64,000 nt of DNA from Colius striatus. Its lineage: Eukaryota > Chordata > Aves > Coliiformes > Coliidae. The notes under the pieces were generated by a model, which saw only the letters and a program-made list of their open reading frames with translations, was not told the DNA's origin and searched no databases. A program made the position numbers and the translations under genes. Numbering within the stretch: position 1 is the stretch's first letter; each line of letters starts with the position of its first letter. Positions 1 through 12,753 of this stretch are shown piece after piece. The stretch spans positions 21,864,501-21,928,500 of the forward strand of contig NC_084766.1 of assembly GCF_028858725.1 (NCBI RefSeq). Direction: 5' to 3'.

Positions 1-2421
1 CATGACTGGAGCACAGCCATGGAGGGATATGTATTGTTTAGGAAAGACAGGCTAACAAGGCGTGGAGATGGAGCTGCTCTTTATGTGAGGGAGCAATTAA
101 TGTGTACTGAACTGTGCCTGGGTGGGGATGAGGAGCAGGTAGAGTGCTTATGGGTAAAAATTAATGGGCAAGGCAAGACAGATGATATTGTTGTAGGAGT
201 TTGCTACAGGCCACCTGATCAGGAGGAGGAAGTGGATGAGGCCTTCTATGAACAGCTGAGAGCTGCCTCATGATCACAGTCCCTGGTCCTCATGGGGGAC
301 TTCAACCACCCTGATATTTGCTGGGAAAGCCACTCAGCCAAGCACACGCAGACCAGGAGGTTCCTACAGATTGTTGACAACTTCCTGTCACAGGTGATCA
401 AGGAACTAATGAGGAGGGGTGTGTTGCTGGATCTCATACTGACAAATAAGGAGGGCCTGTTAGGGATGTGAAGGTTGGAGGCAACCTCAGCTGCAGTGGC
501 CACGAGATGGTAGAGTTCAAGATCCTGTGTGGAAGAGGCAAGACAGAAAGCAGGACCATGACCCTGGATTTCAGGCAGGATGACTTTGGCCTCTTCAAAG
601 ATCTACTTGGACAGGTCTCATGGGATATGATTCTAGAAGACAGAAGTGCCCATGAGAGCTGGTCAGTCTTCAAGCACCACTTCCTCCAAGCCCAGGATCA
701 GTGTGTCCCAATGCACAAGAAAGAAGGAAAAGGAGGTAGGAGGCCTCCATGGATGAGCAAGGATCTGCTGGGAACACTCAGGCAGAAAGCAGCCATCTAT
801 GAGAGGTGGAAACAGGGGCTGGCTTCTTGGGAAGAGTATAGGAACATTGCCAGGGCATGCAGAGGTGCAACTAGGAAGGCTAGAGCCCTTCTAGAATTAA
901 ATTTAGCCAGGGATGTTAAGGACAGTAATAAGGCATTTTTCAAGTACATCAGCAGCAGAAGGATGGTGACGGGTAATGTGGGCCCGCTGCTAAATGCTGA
1001 GGGTGCCCTGGTGTCTGAGGATGCAGAGAAGGCTGAAGTACTGAATGTCTTCTTTGCTTCAGTCTTTACGGCCAAGGCCAGCCCTTGGGAAGCTCAGTCC
1101 GGCAAGGTTAACAGGATGGCCTGGACAGCAGAAGACTTGCCCTGGGTGGAAGAGGAAGAGGTTAAAGACTTGTTGGCCAAGCTTAAGGCTCATAAGTCAA
1201 TGAGTCCTAATGGGATGCATCCTAGAGTGCTGAGGGAGCTGGCTGATGTGATTGCTAAGCCTCTCTCCATCATTTTTGAACAATCATGGAGGACAGGTGA
1301 GGTGCCTGAGGACTGGAGAAGGCCAATGTCACGCCAGTCTTCAAAAGGGCAGGAAGGACGACCCAGGAAACTACAGGCTGGTCAGCCTCACCTCCATCAC
1401 TGGAAAAGTGATGGAACAAATCATCCTGAATGTTATTACTGAACATATGAAGGATAAGATGGTTATCAGGGGGAGTCAACATGGCTTTACCAGGGGAAAA
1501 TCCTGTTTGACCAACCTGATAGCCTTATATGAGTGCATAACCGGCTGGCTAGAGGAGGGTAGAAAATGTCATCTACCTTAACTTCAGCAAGACTTTTGAC
1601 ACTGTCTCCCATAACATCCTCATCAGAAAGCTCAGGCACTGTGGCTTGAATGAGTGGACAGTGAGGTGGATCTAGAGCTGACTGAATGACAGAGCCCAGA
1701 GGGTGGTGATCAATGGTACAGAATTGAGTTGGAGGCCTGTGGCCCGTGGAGTTCCACAAGGATTGGTTCTGGGGACAGTCTTGTTCAACATCTTCATCAA
1801 CAACCTGGATGAGGGGACAGAGTGTACCCTCAGCAAGTTCACTGATGACACCAAACTGGGAGGACTGGCTGATTCCCCAGAAGGCTGTGCTGTCATTCAA
1901 TGGGATCTTGGTTGGCTTGAGAGTCGGGCAGAGAGGAACCTCAGGAGGTTCAACAAGGACAAGTGCAGAGTCTTGCATCTGGGGAGGAACAATCCCATGC
2001 ACCAGTACAGGCTGGGGGTTGACCTGCTGAAGAGCAGCTCTGCAGAGAGAGACCTGGGAGTCCTGACAGATAATAAACTAAACATGAGCCAGCAATGTGC
2101 CCTCGTGGCCAAGAAGGCCAATGGCATCCTGGGATGCATCAAGAAGAGTGTGGCCAGCAGGTCAAGGGAAGTTCTTCTCCTCCTCTACTCTGCCCTGATG
2201 AGGCCTCATCTGGAGTCCTGTGTCCAGTTTTGGGCTCCTCAGCTCCAGAGGGACAGAAAACTTCTGGAGACAGTCCAATGCAGGGCCACCAAGATGATCA
2301 GGGGACTGGAGCATGTTCCCATGCGACCTGGTCTAGGTGAACCTGCTTCTGCAGGGGGATTGGACTAGGTGATCTCTAAAGGTCCCTTCCAAACCCTACC
2401 ATTCTATGATTCTATGATTCT
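1..2421 (+). mobile_element. CR1 LINE, young copy, truncated by window edge
   Basis: A CR1 non-LTR retrotransposon on the plus strand, entering from the left edge and ending in the typical CR1 3' tail with repeats of ATTCTATG at about 2400-2421. The coding frame is broken. An endonuclease-like part reads at 1-273 and on to about 450 through a stop, a linker plus the start of the reverse transcriptase reads at 468-1310, and the reverse transcriptase continues in other frames to about 2320. The RT motifs GVPQG (near 1750) and FTDDTK (near 1840) are visible. The RT C-terminal region jumps directly into the 3' UTR near 2315-2330, where about 0.3 kb present in the copy at 6300-7421 is missing. The element is dead because of frameshifts and stops, but it is very similar to that other copy. 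It sits in PDE6C intron 1, antisense to the gene. Confidence 0.93.
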
Positions 2422-5400
2422 GTGCAAAAAAAATGAACAAGCAAACATTTTCTGTATTGCAAAATCAGACATGAAAATGCTAGGAAATGCCAGAAGTAAA
2501 ATTGTTTATCTGTTGTTTGGATCTTTCATCTTAATTTCCTTTTTCCCCTCTTCCCTCTAGCAATTGTTTCTGGTACATGTGGAAATTAAAGCATATAGAA
2601 CCCAGAGTGTTTTTTCTTGAGTTTTTCTTCGTCTTTAGACAGCCCATCTTTTACATTTTCATTTTAGATTTCCTTGTAGGACTGAATTTTCTGTGAAAGG
2701 AACTAAATGTGTGGAAGTAACTCTGAAATGCCTTTTCTATATTTACTAGCTGGGCTTTCTTACAGAGAATAGATTCTTAAAGACACCCTGTGTCATCCCC
2801 ATAAATCACACTGAGAAGAATAAAAGTAACTGGTACATTATTTCTGTACTTCAAAGTATCTGGCTATATTTGGGTCCCCGGAAAAAGTGGCCAGTTTTGA
2901 ATATATAGTCCAGGTGAAGAGGTGATTTTTATTAATCTATTTCTGTCAAACTTTCCCTGAGCAGTTGTTTTCTGTTTTTCTCACAGAAAGGTATAGGGTT
3001 AGCTCGCTTGCAGGCATCCTAGGAAAATGCCAGTCAATCTGTTCTACGTAAGAGTCAAACGTTGTCCTGCAGACTTCTAAACAAGCATGATATTACGTGG
3101 AAATATTTTATTTTCTCTGAGATGTATTTGATTTTTGCTGCTGACACAACCATTCTCATTTTAGTTGTGATTTTTGGCTTCAGTAATAATTTCTGAATCT
3201 GCGACTAGCTTAGCCATTCGAAATACAGTAAATGAGATAATTTGACCCTGGTTTGTAGTCCTTTCACCTCACCAAGAGCATCTAGTGTAACAGTGAGCCC
3301 CAAGTTCCCAAGTTCCTGGTTTTAAAGCACTATATGCTGTTGTGAGGGAATGAATAAAAATTTCTGACACTCCTGGATTTCTGAATACTTAAAAGAGACC
3401 AGTATACACCAAGTGAGCTGAATCACCAGGACACATCTGCTGAATCCTAACTTGTTTGATAACTGCAGGCTGAAGGTACAAACAGTGGTATTCAGAAGAA
3501 GCACTTTTGTCACAGAATTTTTGCAGGGGATAGGAAAATTTTAATGCAGGTCTGTCTTAATAAACAAAAAGTTCAGTAACCACAAGCTGTCCTGAGTTGT
3601 GCCTAAACAGTACAGTGCAGAAAGACAAATACCTCGTAACAGATTGGCAGCATTCCCACAGCGTATACAAACACTTCTGTTGCATATGATTTGCATATAC
3701 AAGTGAAAATTTGTGCTTAGATTTAGGTTTTTCATTATTGAATATTTTGCACAAAAATGCTAGGAGTTTTGAAGCTTTTATTTCCAAACAAGATCTTAAA
3801 ATTTTTTTCTCATGGGGACATAAGATCCTTTCGTTTTGAAAGAAAATAAATTTTCACAATGTCTGGAAAATCATATTGATAGACAGATAAGCCAGAAATA
3901 TGTTCTGCAGTACCAGAGACAGAAAAGAATCTTGGAGTTCCCATGAATACATGAATATGGACACTCAGTCTATTTGACTTGATCTTATGGGTCTAAACTG
4001 TCTTAGAGCAATGTTGTGAACTTTCAGCTCTCTGTTAAATCATAAAACCGACTTTTGAAAATGTACTAACTGTAGTACATTTGCAAGCATTTTAAATAGC
4101 TCCATTTAAAGCTAAGATTCCTAGCCATTTACTGTACAATGATTAGTTCTGTATATATATTCATGACTTTTGATACTCTAAACAATGACACCACTTTTTT
4201 ATCACTGTAACATACCAGCACTACTACACGTTATTATTGTAAACCTCTTATTAATGAAATATCAATGTATTGTTCTATGATCATCTGGCCTCAACTTTTC
4301 AGTTCCTTTAGATTTTATAAGCCTGATTTCCATCCCATAGCTACCAGTGGAATTTACTAAATGAGAAATCACTCTTGTGAAAACAGTGTGATTATACCTC
4401 CGTGAAAGGGAAAAACAAGGGCATTCTTTCTAAAATTTTTATTTTCCTCACATGGCAGTTACAGACTTGTCTACTGAGACTATACTGTATTTTATTCTAA
4501 ATTGTAGCTACACATCTTTAAGTTTATGTGTGTAAAATAAATATGAGCAAAATTCCCTCCCCTGGGAACCACAGGCATTTTGAGAAGAAAATTAATTTTA
4601 AAAGACTACACGAGCAGATAATACTTTATGATTATGTAGTGTGGGTATTTTTTAAAAAATCTATTTTACTTATTGTTTCTGAAAAGTTCTTATTCATGGG
4701 TTGTTCAGAAGGAGAAACCATCTCGTGTCTCTCATTTTATGGCACTATCTACAGATCTTTGTTCCTTTCCTGGGAGTGACACTTCCTTCTATGTTTCCTT
4801 TTACCAGTTTTTAAAGACCTTAATTCTTTGATAATGAACTCTCCTACATTGGCTGGTTTTACATATTCCAAAATTGTTTAAGCAAGCAATGAAAAAGATC
4901 TCTGCAAAAATTTCCGACCTTTCAGAGGCTTTATTCTATGCCAGGCTTAAAAAATAACAAAGACCATACTTCTAAGGTTCTTTGAACCATCCTACAATAT
5001 TTAATAAAGGAAGTAGATCTCCAAATACATAATGTCTTAGAATTTGATACACTGTGCTCCAGAACACCAAGCTAAGCCTTGAGAATTTCTGATGGGATTA
5101 AAGACAAAATGCAGCCTGAAGGCAAGTGTGTTTGACTCACTTGGAAATTCTAGGTCATAATCTGCTGTGTATTCATTGAGTGAAAAATTGACTAGAAAAT
5201 GAAAAAAATCCCTATTGTGATGAGCTACTGTAACCCTTGTTAATCTTCTTTCCATTGAATATGCAAAAGTATGTAATTTATAAAAATGCAGGAAAGAAGG
5301 AGAAATGGAGAAGTGTGAAAAGCAACTTGAAATAAAAGTATAATGGAACAATGATCTCTCTTCCCTGATTGGCTAGTTAGGGTGAAGATTCACTGCTCTG

Positions 5401-6289
5401 GTTGATTTGAGGTAATAGGAATAGCGGCTCAAAGCTGTTAGTACCCAGGCTTCTCACATTTCTGGTATAGTTGCCTATTCCCAGTTGCTTTTAATTTGGC
5501 ACACCATCAACATCTTCATTACACATGTGGTTTAAAATGTTAGGAAATGCGACTTTCTCATAAACCTTTGCTTCCTTGACTAGGGGCTTTGCTAGCAAGC
5601 AGCATGATGTCATTTCATTTTTGTCCAACAGATGACATTTATACGTTGGTTTTCATGTCATAATCACCATTACTTCCATTCAAAAAACTCTTTCTGTACC
5701 TTCCTTCTTTTGTCAACTCCATGTGATTTGTTGGTATCTGCCGTCCAGCTCACCTCTCCATTTTGGGTTTGATTAAGTGCTTCAAATGTCACAGATAAGG
5801 AGAAGTGATAAGACTTAACCCTGCAGCTGAGGTAGTAGTGCCAAGATAGTAGATGCCTATTTTCCTCTGCCTCTTTCCTCTTAAAAAGTGCAAAGGAAGA
5901 ATGGCTTTCTGTGCCACCTTGCAGTTATGATTACCTTGCTCATGTTGGGCTGGAGGTTTTGGATTGAAAAGATGAGCTTAGGCTGGTCAAAATACATCAT
6001 TCCTTCGATGTGTGGTGGCCAGGATTGGATCTGTAGCATTGTTGGAACAGGAATCATAGGTAACTGACATCAGGAGCTGGTGTCACACGCTCATCATCAC
6101 ACGTTTCTATGTACCATTATTATATATTTCTGTTTTTCTTTCTGGTAGCCTTGCAGTGTTTTCTTCTCTTCCTCATATTTTCTTCTCCTATTGATTCTCT
6201 TGGATTGGCTCAGATTTCTCAAACAAAATTTTACCACGCAGTAGGTGGTATTGATGTGTTCTATTGCTTCGTCTCTTATTTCTGCTATC
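2422..6289. other. PDE6C intron 1 segment, no recognised feature
   Basis: AT-rich, non-repetitive-looking sequence within the inferred PDE6C intron 1. I looked on the minus strand for PDE6C exon 2 and later exons (the rest of GAF-A, GAF-B, the catalytic domain) and saw none. Reading frames here are short and match no family I know. Confidence 0.5.
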
Positions 6290-7423
6290 ATAGAACCACA
6301 GAATCATAGAATGGTAGGGGTTGGAAGGGACTTTTAGAGATCATCTAGTCCAACCCCCCTGCAGAAGCAGGTCAACCTAGATCAGATCGCATAGGAAAAT
6401 GTCCAGGTGGATCTTCAAGACCTCCAAGGAAAAAGACTCCACAACCCCTCTGGGCAGCCTGTGCCAGGGCTCCCTCACTCTCACAGTGAAATAGTTTTTT
6501 CTTATGTTTAAGTGGAACTTTTTGTGTTCCAGCTTCATCCCATTACCCCTTGTCCTGTTGCTAGATACAATAGAAAAAAGGGATGTTCCAACCTCCTGAC
6601 ACCCACTTTTTAGATATTTGTAAATGTTAATAAGAACTCCCCTCAGTCTCCTCTTTTCTAGACTAAACAACCCCAGATCTTTCCTCATATGAAAGATGTT
6701 CCAGTCCCCCGATCATCTTGGTAGCCCTGTGCTGGACTGTCTCCAGAAGTTTTCTGTCCCTCTGGAGCTGAGGAGCCCAAAACTGGACACAGGACTCCAG
6801 ATGAGGCCTCATCAGGGCAGAGTAGAGGAGGAGAAGAACTTCCCTTGACCTGCTGGCCACACTCTTCTTGATGCATCCCAGGATGCCATTGGCCTTCTTG
6901 GCCACGAGGGCACATTGCTGGCTCATGTTTAGTTTATTATCTGTCAGGACTCCCAGGTCTCTCTCTGCAGAGCTGCTCTTCAGCAGGTCAACCCCCAGCC
7001 TGTACTGGTGCATGGGATTGTTCCTCCCCAGATGCAAGACTCTGCACTTGTCCTTGTTGAACCTCCTGAGGTTCCTCTCTGCCCGACTCTCAAGCCAACC
7101 AAGATCCCATTGAATGACAGCACAGCCTTCTGGGGAATCAGCCAGTCCTCCCAGTTTGGTGTCATCAGTGAACTTGCTGAGGGTACACTCTGTCCCCTCA
7201 TCCAGGTTGTTGATGAAGATGTTGAACAAGACTGTCCCCAGAACCGATCCCTGTGGAACTCCACTGGCCACAGGCCTCCAACTCGATCCTGTGCCATTGA
7301 TCACCACCCTCTGGGCTCTGTCATTCAGCCAGCTCTCGATCCACCTTACTGTTCACTCATCCAAGCCACACTGCCTGAGCTTTCTGATGAGAATGTTATG
7401 GGAGACAGTGTCAAAAGCCTTGT
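6290..7423 (-). mobile_element. CR1 LINE, young 5'-truncated copy
   Basis: A minus-strand CR1 whose 3' end (complement of the ATTCTATG-type tail) is at about 6290-6320 and whose 5' truncation is at about 7423, inside the reverse transcriptase. A reverse transcriptase frame reads at 7307-6663 with GVPQG and FTDDTK. The C-terminal region then continues in another frame at 6688-6377 up to the 3' UTR. The stretch 6868-7113 appears identical by eye to the reverse complement of 1897-2142. This copy retains the roughly 0.3 kb segment lost from the copy at 1-2421. It lies in PDE6C intron 1 in the same orientation as PDE6C. Confidence 0.93.
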
Positions 7424-8093
7424 TTCAACTCCTAAATGTTTATATTTTGTAATGATTTCATTGAGTATGAATGGAAAATAAGAAGCACCTACCATCTGCT
7501 ATGAAAATGTCATCAGTCTGATTCAAAACCAAAAACAAGTAACTAAATGAGCTGGCCATTCATTAGGCCAAATTCAAAAAATCGTGTATATTTGCTCTCA
7601 TTTCTCCTTGTCTTAACAAATCTGAGTTTGTTTCTCAAGAACTTCCATTTAGAATTATTTTTGCAGTCTTCCAATTCCATTTTAGCATACTCTACCTTGT
7701 CAGTATGTTAGATACTCAAGTTTCTTCTCCAAGATCACATTGTGAGGAGACTAGCAGAACATGAGTTAAGACCTGAGGCATCTTATTAGCAGGTGACTGC
7801 CCTGCTACCAGCTTCACCACAATGTGACTCCATTCTTTCAATTTCCAGGCAACCAGTTGTGTCATTGACCATTTTGCCCTCTCCTGTGCTTTCCCACTGC
7901 TTTGTATGTTTGACATGGATGCACCTGCTTCCAGCAAGGTTTTCTTGCCCTAGCAGGAAGTCTAAGACTACTGCCTGGTCCCAGGACCATTGCTGAGTGT
8001 TACCAGAGAAACTGTTTGCACTCAGCAGCTGGACAACTGTTCAATGCCCAGATCTCCTTACTGACATATAGGAGTTTGAAGCACTGAGCTACA
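7424..8093. other. PDE6C intron 1 segment, nothing recognised
   Basis: Single-copy-looking intron sequence between two CR1 insertions. No PDE6C exon, RNA gene or repeat was recognised on either strand. Confidence 0.45.
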
Positions 8094-8155
8094 CTTTCAC
8101 TCTTTCTCTCTTCCTTTCACTCTTTCACCCTTTCACTCTTTTCTCTCCTCCTTCA
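8094..8155. repeat. polypyrimidine low-complexity tract
   Basis: About 60 bases almost entirely of C and T, built from imperfect CTTTCACTCTTTC-like units. It directly abuts the CR1 tail fragment that follows. Confidence 0.7.
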
Positions 8156-8159
8156 AATA

Positions 8160-8237
8160 ATCATAGAATCACAGAATGGTAGGGGTTGGAAGGGACCTTT
8201 AGAGATCATCTAGTCCAACCCCTCTGCAGAAGCAGGT
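8160..8237 (-). mobile_element. CR1 3'-end fragment (short)
   Basis: A solo CR1 3' terminus on the minus strand: the complement of the tail, then the segment around GGTTGGAAGGGACCTTTAGA and the part up to CTGCAGAAGCAGG. Only about 78 bases are present, so this is a strongly 5'-truncated insertion. It is nearly identical to the corresponding end of the 6290-7423 copy. Confidence 0.9.
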
Positions 8238-8924
8238 AATCTTTATTTTACTATTTGGTGTAGATTCAAGAAAAGGGATGGAGTGTCTCTTCTTCCTCAT
8301 TCCAGGCTCAGCTTGCAGTCTGGGGAATGGCACATTCGCATGAGCCTGAAACTCATGTCACTTCAGACAGGTCTGGAATTAAAGTCTCTCCTACCCTTGC
8401 ATCAAAGAGAAGTAGAGCTCACACAAAATAGAATAAAAAATTAAAAGGGTCATGCAAACTGAATCTCAATCAGTCTAGAAAGGGATGATGTGAGTGCTTG
8501 CAACTTGAAGATATATATTTTTTTGTATCATAGGTTTCCACTGGTTAAATTATGTGCCACAATGATGATGGCTCTGTCTGCTTAATTTGAGTTGGAAGCA
8601 GAAGAATCTCTTTACATTCTGTTGTTTCTTCATTTCACTGAGGGTTGGAGATTCCAGTGCAGAACCTCTAAAAATGAAGGCTTGTTATTTCAGCATCAGA
8701 ACATTTCAGTTTCTTTATGGATCCTAAAAAAGTACCAAAATCCTTCCCTTCTTTTGAAGCATTTTCTCACCATTTATATCATTTTATACACTATCATAAC
8801 CAGGAATATTATTTTTTGAGCTTCCAACCCTCAGTTAAATCTTTGTCATCAAATATCTTTGAATTAAAAGAAATAGTGCAATAATTTAAATACATGATGG
8901 ATTAAATAAAGGAAGATCTTCCCT
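8238..8924. other. PDE6C intron 1 segment, nothing recognised
   Basis: Intronic sequence between CR1 insertions without a recognisable exon or repeat. A 75-codon open frame at 8592-8819 has no family resemblance and is probably chance. Confidence 0.45.
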
Positions 8925-10417
8925 GGATTGAGGAGGATTGGGTTAGAGACCTATTAGGCAAGGCAGACACTCAGAAATCCAGGGCTCCTGATGGGATGCA
9001 CCCACCAGTGCTGAGGGAGCTGGCTGATGTTATTGCTAAGCCACTCTCCATCATTTTTGAATGATCATGGAGCACAGGTGAGGTGCCTGGGGACTGGAGG
9101 AAGGCCAATGTCACTCTAGTATTCAAGAAAGGGCAAGAAGGAGGACCTGGGAGATTACCTCCAGAAAGGTGATGAAACAGCTCATCCTGGATGTCATCTC
9201 AAAGTATATGAAGGGAAAGAAGATTAATCAGGAGTAGTCTACATGGATTCACCACGGGAAAATCCTGCTTGACCAACCTGATAGCCTTCTATGATGGCAT
9301 GACTGACTGGGTAGGTGAGGGAACAACAATAGATGTCCTCTACCTTGACTTCAGCAAGGCCTTTGACACTGTCTCCCACAACATCCTCATCAGAAAGCTC
9401 AGACAGTGTGGCTTGGATGAATGGGCAGTGAGATGGATCAAGAACTGGCTGAATGACAGAGCCCAAAGGTTAGTGATCGATTGCACTGAGTTGAGTGGGG
9501 TTCCACAAGGGTAGGTTCTGGGGGCCAGTCTTATTCAACATCTTGATCAGCACGTTCGCTGATGACACCAAACTGGGAGGACTGGCTGATTCCCCAGAGG
9601 CTATGCTGTCATTCAGCGGGATCTCAACCGGCTTGAGAGTTGGGTAGAGAGGAACTTCATGAGGTTCAAAAAGACAAGTGCAGAGTCCTGCATCTGGGAA
9701 GGAACAACCCCATGCACCAGTACAGGCTGGGGGTTGACCTGCTGAAGAGCAGCTCTGCAGAGAGAGACCTGGGAGTTCTGGTTGACAATGAACTAAACAT
9801 GAGCCAGCAATGTGCCCTTGTGGCCAAGAAGGCCAATGAGTCTTTGAGTACATTAAGAAGAGCATGGCCAGCAGGTCGAGGAAGGTTCTGTTCCTCCTTT
9901 ACTATGCCCTGTTGAGGCCACATCTGAAGTACTGTGTCCAGTTCTGGGCTCCCCATTTCAAGAAGGATAGTTCACCAGAGGGCTACAAAGATGATTAGGG
10001 GGCTGGAACATCTCTGTGACAAGGAAAGTCTGTGAAATCTAGGGCTGTTTAGCCTGGAGAAGATAAGACTGAGAGGGGACCTTATAAACACTCATAAATT
10101 CCTAAAGGGTGGATATCATGAGGATGGGGCAATCTTTTTTCTGTAGTGCCCAGTTACAGGACAAGGGGTAACAGGCACAAGCTGGAACACAGGGAGTTCC
10201 GCTTGAACATGGGGAAAACCTTCTTTATTGTGAGAATGAAGGAGCTCTGGCACAGGCTGCCCAGGGTGGGTGTGGAGTCTACTTCTCTGGAGGTTTTCAT
10301 AATCTGCCTGGACATGTTCCTGTGCAACCTAATCAAGGTGAACCTGTTTTAGCAGGGGTTTAGACTGGATGATCTTTAGAGGTCCCTTTCAGCCCCTACT
10401 GTTCTGGGATTCCATAT
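8925..10417 (+). mobile_element. CR1 LINE, 5'-truncated and degenerate
   Basis: A plus-strand CR1 beginning inside the reverse transcriptase domain near 8925 and ending near 10417 with a degenerate tail. The fragment 9269-9514 reads as the RT segment containing FSKAFDTVSHN and GVPQG. Later fragments match the RT C-terminus and the 3' UTR. Stops, small deletions and frame changes are frequent, and it differs from the two younger copies at many positions, so it is an older or different-subfamily insertion. It is antisense within PDE6C intron 1. Confidence 0.92.
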
Positions 10418-12753
10418 AGTTCTTATCATTGATTCTTACAGGCTGAGAATGTGAGATTTTGATTCCCCAGAAGACATGTTTAAGTATTTCTTAGTGTTAT
10501 TTGGTAATAATGCATTAGCAAAATATGTAAGGTAATTGTACTCTTCTTTATCATGTTGTCCATGTTACCAGTTAATATTGCAAGAATACTGATGAACATG
10601 GTTTTTTTTCAGTCTGTTTTTTTACTTTGGAATATTTCAGTTGCATACTCTGACATACCATGGGAATAATGTGAGGCAAATTGACATACCATAGGAATAA
10701 CGTGAGACAAATTGTTAGGGTAGTGGTCCTGCCTGGACTCATATTTCTCACTGCTATTAAATCCTGGATTAAACACTATTAGCTCTCGCAGTCAACAGGT
10801 CCTTAATCTTACAGGGGGAGACTGTTCTGGCTACTAAGTTAATTAGGGAAGGTCTGTATCTTTTCCTCTGCTTTTCTTTTCTGAAGCATTAGTCAGGATG
10901 AGGAGCTTCCTCATGTTTATTGATACCTTTCCAGTTTGAAGAAGGACATAATCTCTAAAGAACTGCCTATCAGGCCCTAGAAGTGGAGTCATGTTTTTGC
11001 AAGGGTTTATTACCGTGGCAATCTTTCATTACATTCATTCTTGTTATAAAGGGGTGGTGACTGAAGCATGAAAATGTCTCACAGGTTTGTCAATGTTGTC
11101 ATGTACTTAAGACTTAAAAAACACTGTGCTATTTGGATATGGATTGTGTCAACAATAGAAAGTGGTTAGACATGGCATCCTTAAAGTACTATAGCCATCT
11201 AGAACGATTCACTGTGCATTTTGTATTCTGACAAAGCAGTAAGAGCAAAATTCCTCTTTGGCTTAACTCTGCTTAGAATGGAAATGTTGACAATTTTAAG
11301 ACCTTCATGTTTGTATTTAAATAATAAATCTTGGTTGCAGAGAAGTCTCTGGGAATTTTACAATTAACTTACAAAATGTCAGTGCTTTGATGACATTTAG
11401 TTACCAAATGTGTATTACAACTGCACTTTCAAGTGTGGGTCTAATGGCATAAACTTCAGTAGGCCTAAGAGAGTTAAAAGGATGCCTAATTAAGGCTTAC
11501 TTTAAAATGACTCAATAATAGCTGGACAGATATTCAGCTGACATGAATTAATTTATGAGTGAAAAATGTATACCTAGCAGGATTAGATGGACAGAAAGTT
11601 TCTCTTGTCTAAGCACATCCAAATTACATTTGTCACAAAATTTTGAACAAATCCCATTGCAAATACAGAATATTTAGGCAGCCCTGCTCTGAGGACCTCT
11701 CACTTAATGATATTAAGGAGCAGTGCAGAGTATGATAGAAGGCACATCTTGATCCTCCTGATCTTTCTCATGTAATCAGTCTTATGAATTTAGAAGGATT
11801 ATCCTCCAATCTCTGCACGTGGTGGTAAAAGGCAGTAAGTCAGATACTGCTTGTCAGAACCAAGCCATTGAAGAAAGCATCTTAGTGGTCTGTAAAAATC
11901 AACTGATTTATTTTCTCAAACAAGTTATTCTTCTGTTTGCTCCCATGATTCTTACCTAGATCTGAGGTAGTTTACTATATATTGTAATGTTCTTTTGACA
12001 TATATATACATTTTCATTTGTTTCTGAGCTTTAAAAGTAGTCTTTTATTTCTTTATGTCTGCCAACTTTTAACATGATAAAATACATTACTTTTTGTTTA
12101 CCTCCTGGAAAACATCAGCACCATAACTGAAGATGGTGATTCTGTGTAAATCTAATAGGAACTTTGAAGATGTCAGAGCAGCTCTGCCTATTAATCTTCT
12201 TCTATAGATAGATCTGAACAAAAGCCCTGGATCTGGACATACTCCAAATTTGAAGGCATTTAAAATTCAAAGACAGACGTCAAGCTGAATATATATGTTG
12301 ATATCAGCTTCATCTGGCATCATTCAGCTACTTACAAGGAAGCATCGTCGTTACCAGAGCTGCAAATTAATTGTATTCAGCAGTGCATGTATGGCAGCAC
12401 AGCATAATAAGGGAGAACACTTGCAAGCCCATACTGGAAAACAGAATAGGAGCCTGCCTTGTCCAACAAAAGCACAAGTACTTATTTGTCTCTATTAATC
12501 TAATATTCCCATCCTTTATTACAGTAAATTACATTACAACTATTGTGAAAGGATACTGGAAATACCTCACTGGGCTACATGATCTATTTCCACTGGTTTT
12601 TTTTAGCAAACTCTGGTGCTTCTTTTCTCATGCTTTTGGTCTGAGTTTCTGCCTTTGGGATGTTTTTGAAGAATGAGTGTGTACCACAAGCCCTGTGCAG
12701 GAAGCTGAGTAAGCAAATGCATGGAAACCCATTCCCCAAGAGAAGTCACTTAC
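10418..12753. other. PDE6C intron 1, proximal segment
   Basis: The intron 1 sequence adjoining coding exon 1. Apart from the 31-base tandem duplication at 10652-10713 I see no repeat family, exon or RNA gene. The donor of exon 1 lies at its right end (minus-strand GTAAGTGAC at 12753-12745). Confidence 0.5.
10652..10713. repeat. tandem duplication, 31-bp unit x2
   Basis: Two adjacent 31-base units, each starting GACATACCAT and ending CAAATT, differing at four positions (10652-10682 and 10683-10713). It looks like a modest-age slippage or replication duplication. Confidence 0.85.

Noticed and set aside
1897-2142. 81-codon frame on the strand opposite the CR1 reverse transcriptase, repeated at 6868-7113
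   Set aside because: It recurs only because the two CR1 copies are near-identical; it is a shadow of the RT frame, not a gene.
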